NCBI RefSeq assembly: GCF_004768465.1
Contig: NZ_SRMF01000003.1
Span: 310,001-374,000, forward strand
From: Natronospirillum operosum
GTDB lineage: Bacteria; Pseudomonadota; Gammaproteobacteria; Pseudomonadales; Natronospirillaceae
Length of the DNA: 64,000 nt
Direction: 5' to 3'
The notes under the pieces: model-generated
Databases searched by the model: none
The model's input: the letters and a program-made list of their open reading frames with translations, nothing else
Told to the model about the DNA's origin: nothing
Translations under genes and position numbers: made by a program
Shown here: one piece after another, positions 9,002 to 15,749 of the stretch
Numbering within the stretch: the stretch's first letter is position 1
How the letters are laid out: each line of letters begins with the position of its first letter

Positions 9002-9445
9002 CTAGTCCTGAATCTTGGAAAACTCCCGATCCAGGTTATAGCGCTTGGAGGTGACGTAGCGTTCCATGGTTTCTACCCGGTTCAGTACGTCATCAAGGCG
9101 TTCGCGGGCGGTGCGCAGTCTTTCACTCGGGGTGTCCGGGTAACTGAACATGCTGCGTGGCCGGTCCTGATGGGCGGTCTCGTCGTATTCGGTCTGCGGC
9201 CTGGTCTTCAGCCTCTTCGGGCGCTTGGCCAGCAAGATGCAGGCGGCCAGATAGGCAAATATCGCCAGCGACGTGAACATCATCAGGGCGCCGACGGCAA
9301 TCAGGCGCAGTATCCAGGGTTCGATGTTCAGGTGGTCACCCAGACCGGCACAGACACCACCCAGCCAACCCTTTTTCTTGTTGCGATAGAGGTTCATCCC
9401 GTAACCCTGGCGCCGCTTTTCCCAAAAATCGTTGAACTGTGACAT
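9002..9445 (-). CDS. pspC: Phage shock protein C
   Basis: A 147-residue inner-membrane protein. The PspC domain (residues ~17-75) reads MNLYRNKKKGWLGGVCAGLGDHLNIEPWILRLI, followed by one clear hydrophobic segment (~50-72) and a basic cytoplasmic stretch KRPKRLKTR. The C-terminal ~40 residues are a predicted helical tail. PspC with PspB senses membrane stress and pulls PspA off PspF. It is the last gene of pspABC, 11 bases after pspB, with GGAG before its ATG. Confidence 0.95.
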   Translation of the reverse strand: MSQFNDFWEKRRQGYGMNLYRNKKKGWLGGVCAGLGDHLNIEPWILRLIAVGALMMFTSLAIFAYLAACILLAKRPKRLKTRPQTEYDETAHQDRPRSMFSYPDTPSERLRTARERLDDVLNRVETMERYVTSKRYNLDREFSKIQD

Positions 9446-9456
9446 GACACCGTCTC

Positions 9457-9696
9457 CTACTGTTTGTTCTGGCGCCGCCAGTTTGGCTGGCGTTCATCCA
9501 GAATGGATTCCAGGGTAGTGATGCGGTCAGCCAGGGTGTCGGCCGTGCGCAGCAAGGTGTCCAGTTGCTTCTGGTCGGCCTCGCCGAGGCCGCCAGAGGT
9601 TTTTGATTTGTACCGGTAATGCAGCACTATCCAGATGGGCATTACGATCACCATGAACAGGATGGTGGGCACAAACAAGAATTCAAAAAAGTGCAT
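9457..9696 (-). CDS. pspB: Phage shock protein B
   Basis: A 79-residue protein with one N-terminal membrane helix (~5-26, FLFVPTILFMVIVMPIWIVLHYRYK). A cytoplasmic coiled-coil tail (LDTLLRTADTLADRITTLESILDE) has the length and layout of PspB. It partners PspC in stress sensing. It lies 35 bp behind pspA in the same operon. Confidence 0.95.
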   Translation of the reverse strand: MHFFEFLFVPTILFMVIVMPIWIVLHYRYKSKTSGGLGEADQKQLDTLLRTADTLADRITTLESILDERQPNWRRQNKQ

Positions 9697-9731
9697 GGTT
9701 TACTCCTTTTGCCCTGCCGGCCGGGCAATCA

Positions 9732-10415
9732 TTATTGTTCGGCTTTGCCGTCACGTTGCAGGTCAGCCCGCAGGCGATCCAGCTCGGCGTTGATGCCTTC
9801 ATCCTGCGCCAGGCTGTCGATTTCGCTGGCCAGCTTCTGACGGTCGTCCCGCCCCAGGTCCATCGACTCCAGCTCGCCTTCCATATTATCCATGCGGCGC
9901 TCATAGTGCTCGAACTTCTCGAACGCGTCCTGCAGTGAGTCTTTCTGCAACTGGCGCCGTGTTTTCATGCGCGTGGATACGGTCTGCTGGCGCATCACCA
10001 GCGTCTTCTGCTTGGCCTTGGCGTCATTCAGTTTTTGCTGCAACTGGCTGATTTCCGAGGACAACTGCTCCATATGCTCGTCCAGAGCGGTGAACTCTTT
10101 TTCCACCAGGGCCTGCTCCTCGGACACACTCTGTTTCTCGGCCAGGGCGGCACGGGCCAGGTCTTCGCGGCCTTTTTCCAGCGCCAGGCGGGCTTTCTTT
10201 TCCCACTCGCCGGCTTCGTCCTGCAGGCGACTCAGACGCCGCTGCGCTTCCTTCTTGTCGGCAATAACGCGGGCGGAACTGCTGCGCACTTCGACCAGCG
10301 TTTCCTCCATCTCCTGAATAATCAGGCGGATCATTTTCTGCGGGTCTTCGGCGCGGTCCAGCAATGCATTCAGGTTGCTGTTGATGATGTCGGACAAGCG
10401 GGAAAAAATGCCCAT
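9732..10415 (-). CDS. pspA: Phage shock protein A (PspA/IM30 family)
   Basis: A 227-residue, almost entirely coiled-coil protein starting MGIFSRLSDIINSNLNALLDRAEDPQKMIRLIIQEMEE, the hallmark of PspA. The start at 10415 is preferred over an upstream ATG because GAGGAG precedes it and it gives the conserved amphipathic MGIF helix. PspA inhibits PspF in unstressed cells and coats damaged inner membrane under stress. The sequence supports a sigma-54, PspF- and IHF-dependent promoter just upstream. Confidence 0.96.
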   Translation of the reverse strand: MGIFSRLSDIINSNLNALLDRAEDPQKMIRLIIQEMEETLVEVRSSSARVIADKKEAQRRLSRLQDEAGEWEKKARLALEKGREDLARAALAEKQSVSEEQALVEKEFTALDEHMEQLSSEISQLQQKLNDAKAKQKTLVMRQQTVSTRMKTRRQLQKDSLQDAFEKFEHYERRMDNMEGELESMDLGRDDRQKLASEIDSLAQDEGINAELDRLRADLQRDGKAEQ

Positions 10416-10498
10416 GTCAGGTCTCCTCGGGTCAGTAGTCAATGGTCAGGGCGTCGCCTTCTGTTGAATGAACGATGCGCTGAACTGTATCTGTACCT

Positions 10499-10514
10499 AT
10501 CAGAAACCGTGCCA
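10499..10514 (-). promoter_or_regulatory. Candidate sigma-54 promoter of pspABC
   Basis: On the minus strand TGGCAC, five bases, then CTGA gives a perfect -24 box. The -12 box reads GA where GC is usual, with correct spacing. It lies 84 bases before the pspA start and faces away from pspF. Confidence 0.65.
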
Positions 10515-10520
10515 GGTTTA

Positions 10521-10533
10521 TAACCTATTGATT
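10521..10533 (-). promoter_or_regulatory. IHF-binding site between activator sites and pspA promoter
   Basis: AATCAATAGGTTA on the minus strand matches the IHF consensus WATCAANNNNTTR at every defined position. It sits between the sigma-54 promoter and the upstream activator sites, where bending is needed for PspF looping. Confidence 0.65.
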
Positions 10534-10576
10534 TTTATAGATTTCCTGTTTTGGGGAGGCTTTTGTGTGGCTATAA

Positions 10577-10615
10577 TTAGTGATAAACGCTAAATTAATT
10601 GGCCAAATATGCTAA
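10577..10615. promoter_or_regulatory. Two candidate PspF activator sites overlapping the pspF -10
   Basis: TTAGTGATAAACGCTAA (10577-10593) and TTGGCCAAATATGCTAA (10599-10615) are two 17-bp sites with a shared GCTAA end and imperfect dyad symmetry; the first resembles the enterobacterial pspA activator site. A perfect TATAAT (10572-10577) facing pspF touches the first site. This fits PspF activating pspA while repressing its own gene. Confidence 0.6.
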
Positions 10616-10627
10616 ATATATAGAGTC

Positions 10628-11614
10628 ATGAACGAACATACCCCACAGCGCCTGATCGGTGAGAGTTCGGCACTGTCAGATCTGCTGGACCAGGTGTCTC
10701 AGGTGGCGCCGCTGAACCGGCCCATACTGGTTATTGGCGAGCGTGGCACGGGCAAGGAACTGATTGCAGAGCGCCTGCATTTTCTCTCCCAGCGCTGGCA
10801 GCAGCCCTTTCTGAAGGTGAACTGTGGGGCTCTGAGTGACAGCCTGCTGGATGCCGACCTGTTCGGCTATGAACCCGGTGCGTTTACCGGCGCCACGCGG
10901 CTGCACAAGGGCCGTTTCGAGCGCGCCCATGAGGGCACCCTGTTTCTGGATGAAATGAGCAACATGTCCCAGGCCGTGCAGGAAAAGCTGCTGCGGCTGA
11001 TCGAATATGGTGAATTCGAACGTCTGGGCGGCCAGACCACTCTGCGCGTGGATGTCCGCATTGTTGCCGCCACCAACGAGCACCTGCCTGATCTGGCTCG
11101 GAAAGGCCGGTTTCGGGCTGACCTGCTCGACCGCCTGGCCTTTGATGTACTGACCCTGCCACCGCTGCGGGCCCGTCAGGATGACATTCTGATTCTGGCC
11201 GAACACTTTGGCATTCAGATGAGCAGTGAACTGGGGTGGCCCATGTTCCCGGGGTTTTCGGACCGAGTGCTGGAACAACTGTGCCAGCACCCATTTCGCG
11301 GCAATGTGCGGGAGCTGAAAAACGCGGTGGAACGCAGCCTTTACCGCTGGAATCAACCGGACAAGGCCATTGACCACATCGTCCTCGACCCCTTTGCTTC
11401 ACCCTGGCAGCCCGGAAACCGGGAAGCGACCCCCGACCTTGACGATACCCTGGGTTTTGCCGATCAGGTGGCACGGCTGGAAGTCCTGCTGCTGCAGCGC
11501 GCGCTCGACCAGAACGACCGCCATCAGGGCCGCGCCGCCGAGAGCCTGGACCTCAGCTACCACCAGTTTCGGAACCTGCTGCGCAAGCACAACCTGACGA
11601 CCAGGCAGGCTTAG
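10628..11614 (+). CDS. pspF: Sigma-54-dependent psp activator
   Basis: A 328-residue AAA+ enhancer-binding protein with no receiver domain, as in PspF. Walker A is GERGTGKE (~38-45), the sigma-54 contact loop is GAFTGA (~85), Walker B is GTLFLDEM, and arginine-finger and sensor II regions follow. The C-terminal Fis-type helix-turn-helix is ESLDLSYHQFRNLLRKHNL (~300-322). Activity is set by PspA binding. It is divergent from pspA and its own -10 overlaps the activator sites. Its stop (11612-11614) overlaps the stop of the facing haemagglutinin fragment, so the CDI island begins exactly at the 3' end of pspF. Confidence 0.96.
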   Translation: MNEHTPQRLIGESSALSDLLDQVSQVAPLNRPILVIGERGTGKELIAERLHFLSQRWQQPFLKVNCGALSDSLLDADLFGYEPGAFTGATRLHKGRFERAHEGTLFLDEMSNMSQAVQEKLLRLIEYGEFERLGGQTTLRVDVRIVAATNEHLPDLARKGRFRADLLDRLAFDVLTLPPLRARQDDILILAEHFGIQMSSELGWPMFPGFSDRVLEQLCQHPFRGNVRELKNAVERSLYRWNQPDKAIDHIVLDPFASPWQPGNREATPDLDDTLGFADQVARLEVLLLQRALDQNDRHQGRAAESLDLSYHQFRNLLRKHNLTTRQA

Positions 11615-12438
11615 TAGTGGAATACAGGTGTGGAAGAGTTCAACTTGTCATAGCCCGCATAGAGCAATTCTGATACAAAACTGCCTGTATGCGGATTAAC
11701 CACCGTGTAAGTTTCCACGCCATCCTCATACTGCGCCGCAGCGAAACCTGTCGCCATGCCCTCGCTTTCAGGGGTGTTGATGCCATTGTTGAAGAGTCGG
11801 ATGACGCCATTCTCATCAGCCACCACGCCGTCTATGCCCACTGATTCGGTTCCATCACATGTACGACCACCCTCTGTACAGAGCTGACGAATGATTTCGA
11901 TCTGTGCCGTGGCAGCCGCGTAGATGTCATCTGTCACTTCTGTTGTAAACTCATTATAGGCCGTTGTGCGGACTTCGGCTTCGTCCTCCAGTTGCGCCAG
12001 CCTGGATTCGGCCCTGTCGGCGAAGGATTGCACCGCATCGTGATTGTTCTCGGTATCACGGTTCAGCCCGGCCAGGTACTCGTCGGATGACTGTCCCGTC
12101 AGAGCTTCCTGTGCCTCTGCATTGGTCAGGGTGACATGCCCCTGTGATACCGCACTGGCGGTCACCCCGGAGTCGGAACCATTGTCACTGCCATGGCCCA
12201 TCACATTGCCGGCGATGCCTTTGGCCACGCCATACCGACCTTGTGAAAGCATGTCAGTACCCACGCCTGCGCTGTTCGTGCTGACCCGGTAGCTGGACTC
12301 GTTGTGCAGGTCCTCGGTCGTGAGGGTGCCCGTCGTCAGGCTGTTGTTGCCGTTGTCAGAGGCGGCAGCCGAACTGCTGATGGATGCGCCGTTCACCTGT
12401 ATGTTGCCCTGGTCCCGTAGGCTGGTTGGCGTTTGATA
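11611..12438 (-). pseudogene. Displaced 3' end of an older FHA/CdiA-type adhesin
   Basis: A 275-codon frame begins directly behind the TGA of the second immunity gene, in the same frame, and ends at pspF. It opens with LRDQGNIQVNG, equivalent to LGQGNVQVNG in the intact cdiA at about 17,870-17,900, then diverges. The continuing segment (SSYRVSTNSAGVGTDM, LNRDTENNHDAVQ, and the end VNPHTGSFVSELLYAGYDKLN) resembles C-termini of other large haemagglutinins. There is no signal peptide. A GTG at 12396 could start a 261-residue product. I interpret it as the leftover tail of an earlier cdiA allele, displaced when new toxin modules entered. Confidence 0.7.
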
Positions 12439-12744
12439 TCAACTCATTCGATGGATCAGGTCAGCCTCTATTTGGCGCAATAAGGCCTCGTCACTTTCTC
12501 CATCCTCCCTGAGAAAATAGTTTCCTATTTGACTGTCGTGATAAACAGAAATAAGCACACCGCCGGATCTGAGCACCCATTTCCTAGAGTAGACACTGTC
12601 AGTTTTGTCTAACAATTCGGCTTGCCAATACTTTTGTAGGTATTTTGCAAATGACTCAACCCCCCCCCACTCTGAATCGAACTGAAGATGGTATTGGGTG
12701 GCGCCATCGTTGTTTACGCTTTTAGTTACAATGGGAAAGCTCAT
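12439..12744 (-). CDS. Candidate immunity protein of the orphan toxin module
   Basis: A 101-residue soluble protein. The ATG at 12744 is chosen because TTGGAG ends 7 bases upstream, inside the end of the orphan cdiA-CT frame; the stop and start are 4 bases apart, the tight coupling expected of toxin and immunity. Visible features are an aromatic-rich core (WGGVESFAKYLQKYW), a beta stretch (RKWVLRSGGVLISVYHD) and an acidic C-terminal helix. I do not recognise the family. The role rests on position and size. Its base composition is more AT-rich than psp or ilvD. Confidence 0.65.
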   Translation of the reverse strand: MSFPIVTKSVNNDGATQYHLQFDSEWGGVESFAKYLQKYWQAELLDKTDSVYSRKWVLRSGGVLISVYHDSQIGNYFLREDGESDEALLRQIEADLIHRMS

Positions 12745-12748
12745 TTGA

Positions 12749-14761
12749 TTACTCCAAGCCATATCGTTGGTTTATTTCTGTCCGAGTTCTTTGTGAACTT
12801 TGAAGAATACTGTTGTAGATATCGTCTCCTGAGAGTCCACGACTTTGCTGCCGCTGAATCATTTGATCCCAAGTTAAGTTTGGCTCCTCACGATACAGTC
12901 TGTCTGCCTCTATGCGATCTGCCATTAGCTCGCGCGCCTCTGTCCGATTGGAGTTTCTAAGATCAAACGCCTGCTTTGCCTGTACGTCGAGAGGAGCAGA
13001 CAAATCAATACGATCAACTATCCCCCTGTCCGCCGCGAGGTACCACTGGCGTGCCTCTGCATTTGACATTGACCCGCGAAGTGGATTATCTCCATAAAGA
13101 TTGTAGAACTCGGCGCTTCGCGTATTCACTATTTCAGGACTGTAGGCATCACCTTGTAGGGATGGCCTTCCACCTGAAAAATCACGCGAGTTGTTTTCTG
13201 AAGGAATCTCCCCTGTTCCTGAGTGCCCGCCATCACCCCGCAACTGCGGTCCAAGGCTCGCCAGTCGAGATCGGTCCGCCAGTTCCTCGCCCAGGAACAA
13301 CAGCATGCTCCCGCCGCCCAGAGCCTCATGGTTGAACATGGTTCCCATCAACTCTGTGGCGGGCTCAGCACCGCCTTCCTGCTGCAGCATATTGCGGGCG
13401 GCCATGAGATTCCACAACTGGCCTTCTTCCATGAGCCCCAGCTCAGTACCGCGATGATTTGAATCGGCCAGATTGTCCTGCAGTACGGCGATCTGATCAT
13501 TCAGTCGAGTGATGTCGCCAGCAATTGCCTCAGCCACTATGGTGCTGTAGAGGAGAGGTTCTTGCCCTCCAAAACCTGATAACGGCAGTGTGTCTGTAAC
13601 CTGAGCTTTGAGGTCGCTGTCGGTAAACAACTCCACCAGTTGTTCCTGACCCCATCCGCTGCCGGTAGAGGCCAGGATGCTCTGGAGCACTGCCGTTTTC
13701 ATATCTTCCGGTACATCGTCGGCTCGCAATACGTACGCGATCAATTCAGCGTCCGCCATATGCTCCTGACTGACATAGCTGTCGCTGTAGTGACGGTCCT
13801 CGGCAAACAGAAGTTGATCGCTGCCGTCTATGGCTGAACCGGCACCCAGCTCATTCAGGAACTCGCCAGCGTTTGGATTTTCTTCTCCATGTTCGGCATA
13901 GGTGGCGTCTACGCGTCTCAGGGCTTCCAATCGAAGCTCTGTACCGGCTTGTTGCAGGGCTTCAGGCGAACACTGGGTATCCTGGCAGTACCCTTGTTGC
14001 CGTGCGTAGGTTTCTGTATTGAGCTGGACGAGATCAATTTCCGTAGCGTTCAGTTGCCTGAACTCCAGATCATCCCGTTGCTCCAACTCGGCAAACAGCG
14101 CCTGGTTTCCGCTCAGCAACTGCTGATGGGCCGCTGGGTTCTGGATGGCCACCGGGGCAGGGCGGTGGCTGTCTATCGCATCGCGATTAGCGTAGGCATT
14201 GGCCCGATAGGCTAGGTCGGTCATGTAGCCGGTGACGGTGGCGTTGATCTCGCCGGCGCCATTGAGGTGCATGCCTTCGTGGGCAACGGTGTTGACCAGG
14301 CTGCCGATGCGCTCGCCGTCGATATCGACGAACAGGGTGTTGCTGTCCTGATGGGCGGCACCGTAGACGGCATTGCCGTTGGAGTTGGTGGCACCCTCGG
14401 TGACACGAACCCGTTCGTCATCGGTCTGGTTGAGGAACTGGTCGACCTCGGCCAGACCGTCCTGCAGAACAAAGCCATCCTCGATGTCGCCCTCGCGCAT
14501 GCCTTCAACCAGGCCGGCCAGTTGGCCGCCTTCGTGGTAGGCCAGAGCCTGACCCTGACCGGCGGTGTTCCAGGCGTTGGTGGTCTGGTTGATATCGAGT
14601 TCCACCACGCTGCCTGCGGCAGCCGTCACCCGGGCCACATCGGCCACAGCACCCGCGCCGGCGGTCAGGGTGTTGCCGGCCAGCCCAAGCTGTTCAGCCA
14701 ATATCTCACTTCGGCCTTCACTGCTCACCAGTCGATAGTCAACTGTTAGGCCCGCTTGCAT
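12749..14761 (-). CDS. Orphan cdiA-CT: pre-toxin copy fused to a second toxin tip
   Basis: A 670-residue frame starting at ATG 14761 without signal peptide, TPS domain or adhesin repeats, so the product cannot be exported on its own. Residues ~4-510 are almost identical to residues ~2097-2602 of the full-length CdiA, including VAHEGMH (HExxH at 161). After LGPQLRGD the sequence switches to an unrelated 160-residue tip (511-670). The tip contains YNLYGDNPLRGSMSNAEARQWYL, ELMADRIEADRLYREEPNLTW and SGDDIYNSILQSSQRTR. I cannot assign the toxin chemistry. This is the architecture of orphan CDI modules that can replace the active tip by homologous recombination. Confidence 0.75.
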   Translation of the reverse strand: MQAGLTVDYRLVSSEGRSEILAEQLGLAGNTLTAGAGAVADVARVTAAAGSVVELDINQTTNAWNTAGQGQALAYHEGGQLAGLVEGMREGDIEDGFVLQDGLAEVDQFLNQTDDERVRVTEGATNSNGNAVYGAAHQDSNTLFVDIDGERIGSLVNTVAHEGMHLNGAGEINATVTGYMTDLAYRANAYANRDAIDSHRPAPVAIQNPAAHQQLLSGNQALFAELEQRDDLEFRQLNATEIDLVQLNTETYARQQGYCQDTQCSPEALQQAGTELRLEALRRVDATYAEHGEENPNAGEFLNELGAGSAIDGSDQLLFAEDRHYSDSYVSQEHMADAELIAYVLRADDVPEDMKTAVLQSILASTGSGWGQEQLVELFTDSDLKAQVTDTLPLSGFGGQEPLLYSTIVAEAIAGDITRLNDQIAVLQDNLADSNHRGTELGLMEEGQLWNLMAARNMLQQEGGAEPATELMGTMFNHEALGGGSMLLFLGEELADRSRLASLGPQLRGDGGHSGTGEIPSENNSRDFSGGRPSLQGDAYSPEIVNTRSAEFYNLYGDNPLRGSMSNAEARQWYLAADRGIVDRIDLSAPLDVQAKQAFDLRNSNRTEARELMADRIEADRLYREEPNLTWDQMIQRQQSRGLSGDDIYNSILQSSQRTRTEINQRYGLE
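13231..14752 (-). repeat. 1.5-kb direct repeat, copy in the orphan module
   Basis: This 1,522-bp stretch matches 16247-17768 at a constant offset of 3,016 bp. About 1.4 kb appears identical by eye. Eight substitutions that I could find lie between about 14,630 and 14,752, the 5' end in the coding sense. The other border is abrupt, at the codon after LGPQLRGD. Confidence 0.9.
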
Positions 14762-14859
14762 GATTTACAAATCGGGTTAGATACACATTCCCCTGCAATT
14801 GGGACAAGAAAGAGCTGTGAGAGTATTAATCCCTATACATAAGCATCATTGACAGCCTT

Positions 14860-15729
14860 CTAACTATTGAAAATGCTGTTGTAAGCGGCTTCAATTTCTA
14901 GTGCTAAATCATCAGGAACAAGATGCAAGTCATCCTTTATATTTTTTGAGAATGACAATAGTGGGTGGTCAATCTCTGGCATCACCATGCCTAGCTTTTT
15001 TCTAGTAGAGAATATTGCCCATATTTCAAATGGCAATAAGTCAAATGGAGAGTTCTTGAACTCGGGGTCCCGCCTCCCGCCAGTGTCATCAGAATTGACA
15101 AGATGATAGTCACATAATTCCAGAATGGGATCAGAAATTAATTCAGGGCTATGCCAGGAATCTATTAATTTCTGGTATACTCCATACTCTCTGAATTCAA
15201 AATTTTTAGATAACGTTTTTCCGGAATAAGCTGAGTAGAGCCACATCATAAAAGGTTCAAATCTACGCTCTTTCAGGTAGTTGGCATTTATGGCTCCATC
15301 AGTTGTAAACATGCCTTCAAGTATGTCTGCGGTAAAGTCTGCCTTGTCGTCTTTTTCGATAGCTATAAAGCAAGCTAATAAGCAGGCGGCATTGCTCATT
15401 TGGTTTGTTAAATTTGGAGCCTTATTGGTTCCGCGAAGGAAATAAGTTTTAGAGAAGTGTTTAGCTCTTATTTTTAATGCCCAGAATCTATAGATTATGG
15501 AGTGGGACAAATAATCATTTTTAGTTGTAAGTTGGGTGTGATTAGATAGCATTCCGCTTATGCCGTAATAGGTGGCAAGGCTACCTAGGGCGTCGGATAT
15601 GTTGATCATGGATACCAGATCCCCATCATTTAAATCTTCCCTTAAATATCTTAGTTTTCGATCAACTAACCCTTCTGCTTGATCAAGCCAGTTTTGATGT
15701 TGCCGCACCATATTTTCAATAGTGGTCAT
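14860..15729 (-). CDS. cdiI: Immunity protein of the main CdiA toxin
   Basis: A 289-residue soluble, helix-rich protein. The start at 15729 follows AAGAGG by 7 bases, 20 bases after the cdiA stop. The gene is strikingly AT-rich compared with cdiA, as is common for CDI immunity genes brought in with their toxin. It contains MSNAACLLACFIAIEKDDKAD and LPFEIWAIFSTRKKLG. The layout is reminiscent of Imm49-type immunity proteins, but I hold that loosely. It should bind and block the PD-(D/E)XK-like tip of CdiA. Assignment rests mainly on its invariant position directly behind cdiA. Confidence 0.72.
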   Translation of the reverse strand: MTTIENMVRQHQNWLDQAEGLVDRKLRYLREDLNDGDLVSMINISDALGSLATYYGISGMLSNHTQLTTKNDYLSHSIIYRFWALKIRAKHFSKTYFLRGTNKAPNLTNQMSNAACLLACFIAIEKDDKADFTADILEGMFTTDGAINANYLKERRFEPFMMWLYSAYSGKTLSKNFEFREYGVYQKLIDSWHSPELISDPILELCDYHLVNSDDTGGRRDPEFKNSPFDLLPFEIWAIFSTRKKLGMVMPEIDHPLLSFSKNIKDDLHLVPDDLALEIEAAYNSIFNS

Positions 15730-15749
15730 TTGGTGGCCTCTTGGTTGCA

